64,000 nucleotides of DNA, taken from Natrialba hulunbeirensis JCM 10989. GTDB lineage: Archaea > Halobacteriota > Halobacteria > Halobacteriales > Natrialbaceae. The stretch covers positions 1 through 64,000 of the forward strand of contig NZ_AOIM01000013.1 in the NCBI RefSeq assembly GCF_000337575.1, written 5' to 3'. Under the pieces are notes generated by a model. That model saw nothing but the letters and a program-made list of their open reading frames with translations, was not told the DNA's origin and searched no databases. Of the stretch, positions 27,521 through 35,592 are shown piece after piece; the stretch's first letter is position 1; the number at the start of each line of letters is the position of its first letter. The position numbers and the translations under genes are program-made.

Positions 27521-27713
27521 TCGTAGTCAGTTCGAGTGAGGCGGGCGAGCCAGTTTGATGTTTCGCCGTGGCGCACGCGTGCGGGCGTTGGCTCAGTTTG
27601 AGAGGGGCCAAAGACACGAGACGGACTGGTGGTCGATGTCTCTCACCCTGCTAGTGACGGTGCCTTCGCGTGCCGGAGCCAGTCTTTTTCCCGGGACGAG
27701 CGGAGCGGTGTGT

Positions 27714-27857
27714 ATGCGAGAGACGACAGCCTCGAGTAACTCGACGGTACAGGGTTCGTGCCCGTACTGTTCGGCCGAAAACGACTTTTTCTACACGTTC
27801 TGTCGGAACTGTCTGCAGGAGTTGCCCAGTAACGCGCGGCGCCACTCGCCTCACTGA
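27714..27857 (+). CDS. Small zinc-ribbon protein
   Basis: A 47-residue protein starting RETTASSNSTVQGSCPYC and carrying two CxxC knuckles, CPYC and CRNC, 12 residues apart (CPYCSAENDFFYTFCRNC). This is a complete zinc ribbon and matches small haloarchaeal zinc-ribbon proteins. The start at 27,714 (ATG) gives a tight product; upstream extension is low complexity. Role unknown. Confidence 0.6.
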   Translation: MRETTASSNSTVQGSCPYCSAENDFFYTFCRNCLQELPSNARRHSPH

Positions 27858-27952
27858 CGGGACCCAGTTGGGGGAGGGCAGGTCTTGCTCGTCGGCTGGC
27901 TCAGTTCCGGTCCTGAGGTTCAAATACCGAAAGGGAACCAGAGTCGACAATG

Positions 27953-28004
27953 TCGATGCCGATGCCGATGCCGACACTGACACCGACACCGATACCGATA
28001 CCGA
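27953..28004. repeat. Hexanucleotide microsatellite
   Basis: Imperfect six-base units drift from GATGCC to GACACC to GATACC over about 50 bp, ending about 95 bp upstream of the DUF6735-like start. On the plus strand the run could encode alternating Asp-Ala and Asp-Thr, but the surrounding frame has no gene-like features. Confidence 0.7.
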
Positions 28005-28100
28005 GTGACCGTCGCAGCGACGACAGACGCTGGCGACACCGACGAACACCGAGGGCGGACCTCCCCAGAGAGCGTTCGAGAACGGCAGAAACCACCCACA

Positions 28101-28799
28101 ATGACGCGGAGGGAATGCGTGGGACATAGAGCACTCGTCGGCTACCGCCGTCCGGACGGACTCTACGACCTCCGATACAGCCACTGGGGCGGGGCCGACC
28201 GCTCGCTCGTGGCCGAACTCACCGCCGACACACCGCTCGCCGACGGCGCCGTCTCCGCGAGCCTGCTTGCCGACTCGATCGCCCGCGACCGCATTCTTAC
28301 CGACCACCTCGATCCCTGCGTTCACGAGATGCTGTTCCTCGTCGAACCTAGCGCTGGCTACGAAGTCACACCCTACCACGTCTGCTGGCTCGAGTGGGGC
28401 GACGGCCACGGTGACGGCCGGGGCGCGCTTATCGGAACCGACCAGACGGACGAGTCCGTCAGAACGTGGTTTCGGGCGATCAAGACAACCCTCTCGGACG
28501 TGATCGAGATGGGCGTCCTCTCACAGCGAGCCGCACAATCGTACCTGGAAGCGCGCGTCTGTGAGGAGTACGCCGGCGTCGTCTACACCTACACGGGGAC
28601 TCCGTCCGAGCCGGCGGATACAGACCCGACCGACCCCGCCAGCGACCCGTCGGTCCAGCCGACCTCACTTCCGAAGGGGGATCGATTCCCGCCGGAGCTT
28701 CGCGGCTGGTTCGATGAGACGCCCTTCGACTCGGTCTCTCGGCATACCGACCGAAACGACGACGATCAAAACAGCGACCACGGCCCTGACTGGTCGTAA
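28101..28799 (+). CDS. DUF6735-like haloarchaeal protein
   Basis: A 232-residue soluble protein. The N-terminus (CVGHRALVGYRRPDGLYDLRYSHWGGADRSL) matches the haloarchaeal DUF6735 family, whose function is unknown. The core ends near residue 170, followed by a Thr/Asp/Pro-rich linker and an acidic tail (RNDDDQNSDHGPDWS). The ATG at 28,101 matches the family start; the open frame upstream passes through the microsatellite and is unlikely to be translated. Confidence 0.75.
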   Translation: MTRRECVGHRALVGYRRPDGLYDLRYSHWGGADRSLVAELTADTPLADGAVSASLLADSIARDRILTDHLDPCVHEMLFLVEPSAGYEVTPYHVCWLEWGDGHGDGRGALIGTDQTDESVRTWFRAIKTTLSDVIEMGVLSQRAAQSYLEARVCEEYAGVVYTYTGTPSEPADTDPTDPASDPSVQPTSLPKGDRFPPELRGWFDETPFDSVSRHTDRNDDDQNSDHGPDWS

Positions 28800-28836
28800 C
28801 CGCCCGACTCAGCGACTCACTCGGCCACTCAGCCAC

Positions 28837-30762
28837 TCACTCACTCCAGCGCGCATCCGCCAGTGTCCGCTGCACCACGTCGTTGCCGACCGCCTCACCA
28901 AGCGTCTCGAAGCCCGCACGCTCGGCCCGGTCGTCCGCGTTCGCCACCAGTCGCGAGACGATGAACTCCGGCGTCGACCGCCCCACCGTGTCGAACCGTG
29001 GCTGGTAATCTACGAGCAACTCGAGTTCCGGGCTCAGTCCCTCGGCGAAAATGCCGTCCACGCGAGCCTCAGGCGGTAGCGGCTCCAGGTCGTCCGCGAG
29101 GTGCGTGACGAAGACGCCGAGCGCATCGCGCTCGACGGTCAGCGTCACGAGCCCGTGCAACAGATCGGCCGCACTCCCCGGCTCCGTGATCGCCTCGAAC
29201 TCGTCGACCAACATTAGCGTTCGTCCGTCCGAGGACAGCGGCGGCACGACCGAGCGCAGGGTGGACTCGAGTACCCCCGCGTTGAAACTGGCGTGGCGGC
29301 GGTGGAACACGAGCGAGTCGACGGGCGTCACCTCGGCGCGCTCGGCGGGGACCGGCAGCCCCATCGAGGCGAGGAGAACAACCTGACAGCACGTCTCGAG
29401 CAGCGTGGTTTTCCCGCCGCTGTTCGCGCCGGTGAGGACGGAGACACGTTCCCGTCCGGGAACTGCGTTTGCGCTGGCGTCGTCGCCATTGGTATCGGTG
29501 CCGACACCGGTCCCAGTGCCAGCGCCGGTACCGGTCCCGTCGCGGCCAGAGATCGCATCCGCTTCGGTGAGTCCGTGCTCGCCCAGCGCGTAGGTGATTG
29601 GCTGGACCTGGTCGCCGCCATTGTGCCGGTTCCCTCCTTCGCGCCGGTCACCACCGTCGCGCTGGTCAGCACTTGAGTCGGTCGCCGGCGAGGCAAGCGT
29701 CAGATTCCGCGCCTCGACGACCGACACCGCAGCCGATTCGCCCCCGACGAACGTCGGTCGGGTACAGCCGTACGCGAGCGCGAAGCGCGCGAGCGAGAGG
29801 TGCAACGCGATGTCGTCGACCGCCGCGACCGCCTGGTCGATGGCGTCCCGAGCCCCCTCGAGTTCGGCTCGCAACTCGCCAGCGACCTGCTCCTCGCGGT
29901 CGTCGATCGCCGCCGTGAGGTCCCCCCGAAGCGTCCGAAGCGTACCCCCCACGAAATCCGTCGCGTCGGTCGCGTCAGTCGGCATCGCCTCGCGAACCTG
30001 GTCGACCGTCACCGCCGTCTCCGAGAGCAGGTGGTCCTCGAACGCCTCGCGGAACTGGCCCACGTCGCGGACGCCGTCGTCCCGCAGTTCCTCGATCAAC
30101 TCGAGTGCGTTCGCGTCCATATCCTCGACAGTTCCGAGGGCGTCGTGCAGGCGGTCGAGTTCGTCGTCGGCACCGCGGACGAGTCGGCCCTGCCCGCCGT
30201 CGTCCGCGAAGGCAGAGAGCGCATCTGCGGCGGTTGCGAGCGTCTCGCGCTCGAGTTCAGCGACGGTTTCGAACGGGCCGGAGTCGACCCCGGCCTCGAG
30301 CAGGGCGAGCGCGGTTTCGACGGCGGCGCGTTCGCTCTCGTCGCGTTCGTCGTAGCGCTCGTAGGCTTCGAGGACGGCCTCGCGGTCTGCCTTCTCGAGT
30401 GCCGCCCAGGCGTCGCGGGCCGCGAGCACGTCGTCGAGACGCGACTCCATTTCCTCGCGGCTGGTGAGCGGCGTGAGGACGCGGATTCGGTCGGCCGCGC
30501 GCTGCGTGACGGCGTGCTCGACCGCCAGATCGAGCAGGTCCTTGTACGCCGCGCGGGCGTCGCTCGTCGCCAGCATGTCGATTCCGTCGCCGCCGGTCGC
30601 TCGCCGCAGGATACGTGTTGCGCGCCCGCGAGCGAGGCCGGCGGTCGCGAGTTCGCGAACGTCGCCGCTCTCGATCGCCTGGATCGCGCGTTCCCGTCCC
30701 AGCTCCGACACAAGTGCCTCCCTCGTCTTCGGGCCGACGCCCCAGTACTCCTCGAGTCGCAT
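28837..30762 (-). CDS. MutS-related ATPase with N-terminal helix-hairpin-helix
   Basis: A 641-residue protein related to MutS/MutS2. The N-terminus has a helix-hairpin-helix-like start (LEEYWGVGPKTREALVSELG). A long helical core region follows, like the MutS lever/clamp domains. The ATPase domain begins near residue 440 with Walker A TGANSGGKTTLLE, then Walker B MLVDEFEAITEPG. A low-complexity Gly/Thr-rich insert (GTGTGAGTGTGVGTDT, about residues 405-425) lies just before Walker A. No Smr nuclease domain and no mismatch-recognition domain are visible. It likely acts on branched DNA structures, but that is inferred. Confidence 0.85.
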   Translation of the reverse strand: MRLEEYWGVGPKTREALVSELGRERAIQAIESGDVRELATAGLARGRATRILRRATGGDGIDMLATSDARAAYKDLLDLAVEHAVTQRAADRIRVLTPLTSREEMESRLDDVLAARDAWAALEKADREAVLEAYERYDERDESERAAVETALALLEAGVDSGPFETVAELERETLATAADALSAFADDGGQGRLVRGADDELDRLHDALGTVEDMDANALELIEELRDDGVRDVGQFREAFEDHLLSETAVTVDQVREAMPTDATDATDFVGGTLRTLRGDLTAAIDDREEQVAGELRAELEGARDAIDQAVAAVDDIALHLSLARFALAYGCTRPTFVGGESAAVSVVEARNLTLASPATDSSADQRDGGDRREGGNRHNGGDQVQPITYALGEHGLTEADAISGRDGTGTGAGTGTGVGTDTNGDDASANAVPGRERVSVLTGANSGGKTTLLETCCQVVLLASMGLPVPAERAEVTPVDSLVFHRRHASFNAGVLESTLRSVVPPLSSDGRTLMLVDEFEAITEPGSAADLLHGLVTLTVERDALGVFVTHLADDLEPLPPEARVDGIFAEGLSPELELLVDYQPRFDTVGRSTPEFIVSRLVANADDRAERAGFETLGEAVGNDVVQRTLADARWSE

Positions 30763-30884
30763 AGTATACGCATCGCATTCGAGTCAGTACGCTTGAATAC
30801 TGTGCCATCGGCTACCCGCTGGCGCGTGTCGGCGCAGATGCAGGCGTGCATACAAACATATATTACCTCTTCATACATTCTCCC

Positions 30885-31082
30885 ATGTCAACAGGAACCC
30901 CGAACTCGACTACCATCAGACTCGGGTTCGTCTACTGCTGTGGCGTCGTGCTGGCGTTCACAGCCGGCCGACTGTCCGACGGCATGGCAACACAGGACAA
31001 CTGGCCGTTCCTCCTCGCAACCACCCTGCTGATCGGACTCGGACTGTACGGAATCGTCCGTTCCAGTGCACCTCGCTCGTAG
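30885..31082 (+). CDS. Small two-helix membrane protein
   Basis: A 65-residue protein (begins STGTPNSTTIRLGFVYCCGVV) with helices at GFVYCCGVVLAFTAGRL and PFLLATTLLIGLGLYGIV. The ATG at 30,885 is preceded by an AT-rich stretch (ATATATTACC) suited to a leaderless promoter. It is divergent from the MutS-related gene. Function unknown. Confidence 0.55.
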   Translation: MSTGTPNSTTIRLGFVYCCGVVLAFTAGRLSDGMATQDNWPFLLATTLLIGLGLYGIVRSSAPRS

Positions 31083-31193
31083 CAGGCAGGACTGTGCTCA
31101 GCGCGGTGTGTGCCAGGGCAGGAATTCTCGAATGGGGTGTACTCGAGTACACTCGACCGTAGATTTAAGCGGCCACCGACAACGTATCGAGTA

Positions 31194-31754
31194 ATGGCAA
31201 ACCGGCGTCACGAACGGCAGTACTCCGGCTGGGATGAGGCGGGTGCCAGCGACGGGATGGTTCGACAGTACGACACCACCCGAATGCGCTGGGTCGAACT
31301 CGACCTCGAAGACGTACCGGGTCGCGTAATCGCGCGCCACCGCGGAGCGGACGGGTCAGCGGAAGCAGACGGCTCGCCGGAACCAGACAACTCGTCGGAG
31401 CCTCCATCGGGGCCGACCCAAGAATCCGGCCCGGCTGCGCAGACAGGCGAGATCGTCGATGTGGAACTCGTACTCGAGTCCGCTCAGACGAAACACGCCG
31501 TCGAGTCGTTCGTCGTTACCGTCGAAAACCAGGCAGCTACGCCGCTGACAGTCGACCGCGCAGGGCTCACGTTCGACGACGAACCCGAAAAGAGCGCGCC
31601 AATTGAGGCGGTGGTACTCGAGTCCGGCGAGACGGCAGCGATTGAGGTGCACTGGAGCTGGATTCATCAGGACCAGGATGTACTGACGGTCGGGGTTCGC
31701 TCGGGAAGCGAGCCAATTGCGATGGCGACGGTTGACCTCGACGACTACAGGTAG
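31194..31754 (+). CDS. Hypothetical haloarchaeal protein with C-terminal beta-sandwich
   Basis: A 186-residue acidic protein. The N-terminal part (RQYSGWDEAGASDGMVRQYDTTRMRWVELDLEDVPGRV) is followed by a low-complexity Ser/Pro/Glu linker and a beta-rich domain (VESFVVTVENQAATPLTVDRAGLTF ... EVHWSWIHQDQDVLTVGVRSG) reminiscent of Ig/CARDB-type folds. There is no signal peptide, so it is probably cytoplasmic. A perfect 12-bp palindrome lies 43 bp upstream. Function unknown. Confidence 0.65.
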   Translation: MANRRHERQYSGWDEAGASDGMVRQYDTTRMRWVELDLEDVPGRVIARHRGADGSAEADGSPEPDNSSEPPSGPTQESGPAAQTGEIVDVELVLESAQTKHAVESFVVTVENQAATPLTVDRAGLTFDDEPEKSAPIEAVVLESGETAAIEVHWSWIHQDQDVLTVGVRSGSEPIAMATVDLDDYR

Positions 31755-31830
31755 CGGCCTGTTCGATCATATGCACATCCGTGTATAATATTGTGTGGTG
31801 AACCGTCTCTGGAGCGCACAAACACGGGGA

Positions 31831-31838
31831 TTTTTATC
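31831..31838 (+). promoter_or_regulatory. TATA box of purF
   Basis: TTTTTATC sits about 27 nt before the ATG at 31,862. This is the usual distance for leaderless transcripts in haloarchaea and supports that ATG rather than the internal one at 31,901. Confidence 0.5.
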
Positions 31839-31861
31839 CGGGCGGGCTCCTATGGACGACC

Positions 31862-33373
31862 ATGACTGATGGGCGGGGCGAAACTCCCCGGCGAACAGGA
31901 ATGACCGAAAAGTGCGGCGTCGTCGGCGTCTCACTGGACGGTCGAGACGCGGCACGACCGTTGTACTACGCGCTCTACGCACTCCAGCACCGCGGCCAGG
32001 AGTCCGCCGGGATCGTCACACACGACGGCTTCCAGCAACACAGCCATGTCGACATGGGCCTCGTCGGGGACGTCTTCGGCGAGGGCGACCTCGACCCACT
32101 CGCCGGATCGGCCGGGATCGGCCACGTCCGCTATCCGACCGCCGGTTCCGTCGACACCTCGTGTGCACAGCCCTTCTCCGTCTCGTTCAAGAGTGGCTCA
32201 CTCGGCCTCTCTCACAACGGCAACCTCGTCAACGCCGACGAGATCCGGGACGAGTTGGCCGCCGTCGGCCACGCGTTCACGAGCGACGGCGACACCGAGG
32301 TCATCGCACACGACCTCGCGCGCAACCTCCTGGAAGAAGACCTCGTGCGCGCCGTCAAACGCACGATGGGGCGCATCCACGGCTCCTACGCGCTGACGAT
32401 CAGCCACGACGACACCGTCCTCGGCGTCCGCGACCCACAGGGGAACCGGCCACTCTGTATCGGCGAACTCGAGGACGGCTACATCCTCGCTTCGGAGTCG
32501 GCCGCGATCGATACGCTCGACGGCGAACTGGTCCGTGACGTTCGGCCGGGCGAACTCGTCGTCCTGCAGGAAGACGGCGACGGCTTCGACTCCTACCAGC
32601 TCGTCGAGGAGGACAACACCGCCCACTGCTTCTTCGAACACGTCTACTTCGCGCGCCCGGACAGCGTCATCGACGAGACGCTCGTCTACGAGGCGCGTCG
32701 AAACCTCGGCCGCAAGCTCTGGGAAGAAAGCGGCGTCGAGACGGACGTCGTCATGCCGGTTCCCGACTCCGGACGCGCGTTCGCCTCGGGCTACGCCGAT
32801 GCGGCGACCGAGACGACCGCGGACGGCGAAGCTCGAGCCGAGGACGACGACGGCGTCGAGTTCGCCGAAGGGCTGATGAAGAACCGCTACGTCGGGCGGA
32901 CGTTCATCATGCCGACGCAGGACGAGCGCGAGCGCGCCGTCCGGCTGAAGCTCAACCCGATCAAGTCCACGATCGAGGGGAAAACCGTCACCGTCATCGA
33001 CGACTCGATCGTCCGGGGAACGACCTCGACGCAGCTCGTCCAGCTCCTGAAAGACTGCGGTGCAGCAGAGGTCCACGTTCGGATCGGCGCGCCGGAAATC
33101 GTCGCCCCGTGTTACATGGGAATCGACATGGCCACCCGCGAGGAGCTGATCGCCTCGGACAAGTCGACCGAGGAGATTCGGGATGCGATCAGCGCCGACA
33201 GTCTCGCGTACCTCTCGACGGATGCCGTCGCCGACGTGCTCGGGAAGGAGCGACTCGACCTCTGTCTGGGCTGTGTTACCGGCGAGTACCCCTACGATAT
33301 CGAGGGCGAGGAAACCGACCGGGACGTCCAGCGACCGCAACTCGCCAGCCGACAGCTGTCGGCGGACGACTAG
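31862..33373 (+). CDS. purF: Amidophosphoribosyltransferase
   Basis: PurF catalyses the first committed step of purine synthesis, turning PRPP and glutamine into phosphoribosylamine. The N-terminal nucleophile cysteine is in EKCGVVGVSLDGRDAA, 13 residues past the more likely cut or start at the internal ATG 31,901. The glutamine amidotransferase domain shows GLSHNGNLVNADEIRDEL and GDTEVIAHDL; the transferase domain has the PRPP loop VTVIDDSIVRGTTS near residue 375. A C-terminal CxxC (LDLCLGCVTGEYP) resembles the Fe-S ligand region of Bacillus-type PurF. An acidic insert (GEARAEDDDGVEFA) is specific to this sequence. Confidence 0.93.
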   Translation: MTDGRGETPRRTGMTEKCGVVGVSLDGRDAARPLYYALYALQHRGQESAGIVTHDGFQQHSHVDMGLVGDVFGEGDLDPLAGSAGIGHVRYPTAGSVDTSCAQPFSVSFKSGSLGLSHNGNLVNADEIRDELAAVGHAFTSDGDTEVIAHDLARNLLEEDLVRAVKRTMGRIHGSYALTISHDDTVLGVRDPQGNRPLCIGELEDGYILASESAAIDTLDGELVRDVRPGELVVLQEDGDGFDSYQLVEEDNTAHCFFEHVYFARPDSVIDETLVYEARRNLGRKLWEESGVETDVVMPVPDSGRAFASGYADAATETTADGEARAEDDDGVEFAEGLMKNRYVGRTFIMPTQDERERAVRLKLNPIKSTIEGKTVTVIDDSIVRGTTSTQLVQLLKDCGAAEVHVRIGAPEIVAPCYMGIDMATREELIASDKSTEEIRDAISADSLAYLSTDAVADVLGKERLDLCLGCVTGEYPYDIEGEETDRDVQRPQLASRQLSADD

Positions 33374-33477
33374 AATCGCTGTCGGTCAGGGACCGCTCCG
33401 ACCGACCGGTTGCCGAGATATGACAGTCAGCAAAACGCTGCGCTAATTTTAACATAGAGACGCGTGAACACCTCACT

Positions 33478-33621
33478 ATGGACTTAAACGAGTTCCTCGA
33501 GGGGCACAATCTGACGGGACGACAGGCAGCGATCATCTTCTTTGGGTTCCTGTTACTGATCATCATCGCTGGACTGTTCCTGATACTGTTCAGTGACTTC
33601 TTCCAGGAGCTGATCTCGTAG
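33478..33621 (+). CDS. 47-residue single-span membrane protein
   Basis: A short gene beginning DLNEFLEGHNLTGRQAAIIFF, with one long helix (IIFFGFLLLIIIAGLFLILF) and the tail SDFFQELIS. An amphipathic acidic start followed by a single helix and an A/T-rich leader (CTAATTTTAACATAG) about 25 nt upstream is typical of real small haloarchaeal membrane proteins. Function unknown. Confidence 0.55.
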   Translation: MDLNEFLEGHNLTGRQAAIIFFGFLLLIIIAGLFLILFSDFFQELIS

Positions 33622-33677
33622 CCCCCGGACCCACAGCGTTCCTCCGTCGACGCCCAGAATCGTTCTACCAGGATCGC

Positions 33678-34241
33678 TCAATACAGTACGTGACCGAGCA
33701 CGTACACCACGATTCCCAGCGAAAACGAAATCAGCCAGAGGCTCGCCGCGATTCGTCCGATACGAGCGTGGCTCGTCTGTCGAAGCTCGGAAATCGGGCG
33801 CGAAACCGCCAGCAACAGCGCATAGTACACGAGCGGAATACAGACGACTGCGAGGAGGATGTGGATCGCCAGAACCGGCAGGTAGACGGTGAGATAAACC
33901 GTCTCAGGGCCAGGGAACGGATCCGGGCCACCGGTCGCGATCAGTCGATAGAGGTAGAACGTGAGAAACGCCCCAAAGAGGGCGAACGAAGCGAGCATCG
34001 CCCGTCGGTGTGCAACGATATCGCCGCGGCGGATCGCTCGCCACCCCACCGCGATCGTCACGATCGCCGTCGCGCTGATCGCGACGTTGAGATGCGGAAC
34101 GGACTCGAGTACCCACCCAGGCGCAGCCGGGACGGCCGACTGTGGAATGCGGCCGCCTGCGGCGGCGAAGACGACGATGAGTGAGACGACGCTCAGGATG
34201 GCGGTGAGAGGGGTGACGCGTTCCCGCGAGACGTACTCCAT
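33678..34241 (-). CDS. DUF420 family membrane protein
   Basis: A 187-residue protein with five predicted helices. The arrangement of histidines (PHLNVAISATAIVTI, AHRRAMLASFALFGAFLTFYL, HILLAVVCIPLVYYALLLAV, TSHARIGRIAASLWLISFSLGIVVY) matches the DUF420 family, related to CtaM-type factors that help assemble heme-copper oxidases. It lies tail-to-tail with the small membrane protein. No oxidase subunit is close by. Confidence 0.85.
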   Translation of the reverse strand: MEYVSRERVTPLTAILSVVSLIVVFAAAGGRIPQSAVPAAPGWVLESVPHLNVAISATAIVTIAVGWRAIRRGDIVAHRRAMLASFALFGAFLTFYLYRLIATGGPDPFPGPETVYLTVYLPVLAIHILLAVVCIPLVYYALLLAVSRPISELRQTSHARIGRIAASLWLISFSLGIVVYVLGHVLY

Positions 34242-34362
34242 TGTCTATAGGTGAGTGTTGGATGGAACGAGGAAGTGCGTATCGACTTTGCGTGCAGCGG
34301 TGCTCTCGAGCGAGAGTGGGTGTTGTGATTTTTCCGAATCACAACGCAACCACTGTCGCTCT

Positions 34363-34504
34363 TTGGTGTAGGTTTCTGAAAGGATTATGCGTGGGTGATG
34401 TCCGCGAAGGGAAATCACCTGCATCGTTTCGCTCGGCGGTGAAACCGCCTTGCGTTTCGCGGTACGGTGTACCGCGCATGCGATGCGTGGGACCGGATTC
34501 GAAC
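34363..34504. repeat. 142-bp direct repeat, distal copy
   Basis: This copy matches 34,628-34,769 with only three mismatches (34,428, 34,430 and 34,467) and no gaps, at an offset of 265 bp. Its last 21 bases are the 3' end of the tRNA-Leu gene read on the minus strand. The repeat contains three hairpins, at 34,394-34,419, 34,435-34,449 and 34,458-34,476. Confidence 0.93.
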
Positions 34505-34601
34505 TCCCGTCGTTTCGCTCCGCGCTACGCGTCGCTCCACGACGACATTCGCGATTGGCAGGGCCAATCGCTCATCGGCGGACCCCTGCGGGACAGCGCC
34601 C
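34484..34601 (-). pseudogene. Fragmented copy of tRNA-Leu
   Basis: The 3' end of the tRNA (acceptor strand, T-arm to TTCGAA) is present at 34,484-34,504. A second piece matching the variable arm and part of the anticodon stem lies at 34,577-34,601 with one mismatch to 34,771-34,795. The 72 bp between are unrelated, and the 5' half of the tRNA is missing, so this copy cannot make a tRNA. Confidence 0.75.
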
Positions 34602-34627
34602 GGATGGGACGGGAAAGCCGTCGCTTC

Positions 34628-34748
34628 TTGGTGTAGGTTTCTGAAAGGATTATGCGTGGGTGATGTCCGCGAAGGGAAATCACCTGCATCGTGTTGCTCG
34701 GCGGTGAAACCGCCTTGCGTTTCGCGGTACGATGTACCGCGCATGCGA

Positions 34749-34769
<21 letters not shown>
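34628..34769. repeat. 142-bp direct repeat, tRNA-proximal copy
   Basis: The second copy of the repeat directly adjoins and includes the last 21 bases of the functional tRNA-Leu (34,749-34,769). It lies mostly downstream of the tRNA in its direction of transcription. See the distal copy for mismatches and hairpins. Confidence 0.93.
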
Positions 34770-34833
<64 letters not shown>

Positions 34834-34876
34834 TCGCGGTTTCGTTCTTTGTCTGCACTCAATCGTATCCAGTGTG

Positions 34877-34886
34877 ATTATAAAAG
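34877..34886. promoter_or_regulatory. TATA-like box between tRNA-Leu and aMBF1
   Basis: ATTATAAAAG lies in the gap between two divergent genes. Read on the minus strand (CTTTTATAAT) it is about 45 nt from the tRNA 5' end; read on the plus strand it is about 90 nt from the aMBF1 start. It is better placed for the tRNA. Confidence 0.4.
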
Positions 34887-34974
34887 CCCTTTCCTTTGTG
34901 CTTGCGTCTGCGGTGAGGTCACACGGGACCGATTGGAACGGAGATTTCAAATGGCACAATTGCCAAAGCATACC

Positions 34975-35499
34975 ATGGCTAAATACTCGACTGGTTCGTC
35001 CGGCGGCGGTGGCGGGACGAACTGCGAACTCTGTGGTGCCGAAAGCGACTCCCTGCGGCTGGCGTCGGTCGCCGGCGCGGAACTCGAGGTCTGTCCCGAC
35101 TGTGCACCTCACGACGATACCCAGCAAACGTCGAGTCGCCGACGCTCCTCGCAGGACTCAGGCGGCTCGCACTCGCAGGACGAACCGAGCCGCAAGAAAA
35201 AGGCCGCCCAGAACGTCGCGAAGGCGAACCCGGTCTGGGACGGCGACTCCGAGCACTGGGAGAAAGACGGCACGAACTACGACGACGACCCGCTGCCGTA
35301 CCTCGTTTCGGACTACGGCGACAAACTCATCGACGCTCGCCAGGACGCTGGCCTCCAGCGCTCAGAACTCGCAGACGAGCTCGAGGTCCCCGAAAAGGAC
35401 CTTCTCGCAGTCGAACAGGGCCGTGCAACACAGGCCGGCATCGGCGGCGGGCTGATCGATGCACTCGAGGAGCACCTCGATATCGAACTGGCTGAGTGA
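34975..35499 (+). CDS. Archaeal multiprotein bridging factor 1 (aMBF1)
   Basis: A 174-residue protein with the aMBF1 layout. An N-terminal zinc ribbon (CELCG ... CPDCAPHD) is followed by a Ser/Gln/Lys linker and a C-terminal Cro-type helix-turn-helix (LIDARQDAGLQRSELADELEVPEKDLLAVEQG). MBF1 bridges transcription factors and the basal machinery in eukaryotes; in archaea it associates with ribosomes and affects translation. The ATG at 34,975 follows family practice; one at 34,951 would add eight residues. It is divergent from tRNA-Leu. Confidence 0.87.
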   Translation: MAKYSTGSSGGGGGTNCELCGAESDSLRLASVAGAELEVCPDCAPHDDTQQTSSRRRSSQDSGGSHSQDEPSRKKKAAQNVAKANPVWDGDSEHWEKDGTNYDDDPLPYLVSDYGDKLIDARQDAGLQRSELADELEVPEKDLLAVEQGRATQAGIGGGLIDALEEHLDIELAE

Positions 35500-35592
35500 G
35501 AGGCGGAGGAGATCGGGAGTACTCGAGACCGAGCGGGGTATCATCCGCAATCGGCGAGCAGCTTTTTAGTACCGCGCGACGGAGTGAGACCG

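Larger units (their letters stand above)
34242..34748. other. Structured, repeat-rich gap downstream of tRNA-Leu
   Basis: No protein gene is supported in this 507-bp gap. It holds a hairpin with 9-bp arms at 34,322-34,345 (GTTGTGATT ... AATCACAAC), the 142-bp direct repeat (34,363-34,504 and 34,628-34,769), a broken tRNA copy, and a 9-bp perfect hairpin at 34,551-34,571. Open frames across it read through the tRNA sequences and are discounted. Confidence 0.75.

Noticed and set aside
27670-28008. Frame ending in repeated Asp-Ala and Asp-Thr
   Set aside because: It is produced by the microsatellite and overlaps the zinc-ribbon gene in another frame.
29800-31032. 410-codon plus-strand frame opposite the MutS-related gene
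   Set aside because: Antisense shadow created by high GC and third-position bias; no recognisable domain.
34384-34480. Box C/D guide RNA in the tRNA flank
   Set aside because: A TGATG-like box C can be seen, but no box D follows at a suitable distance on the same strand.
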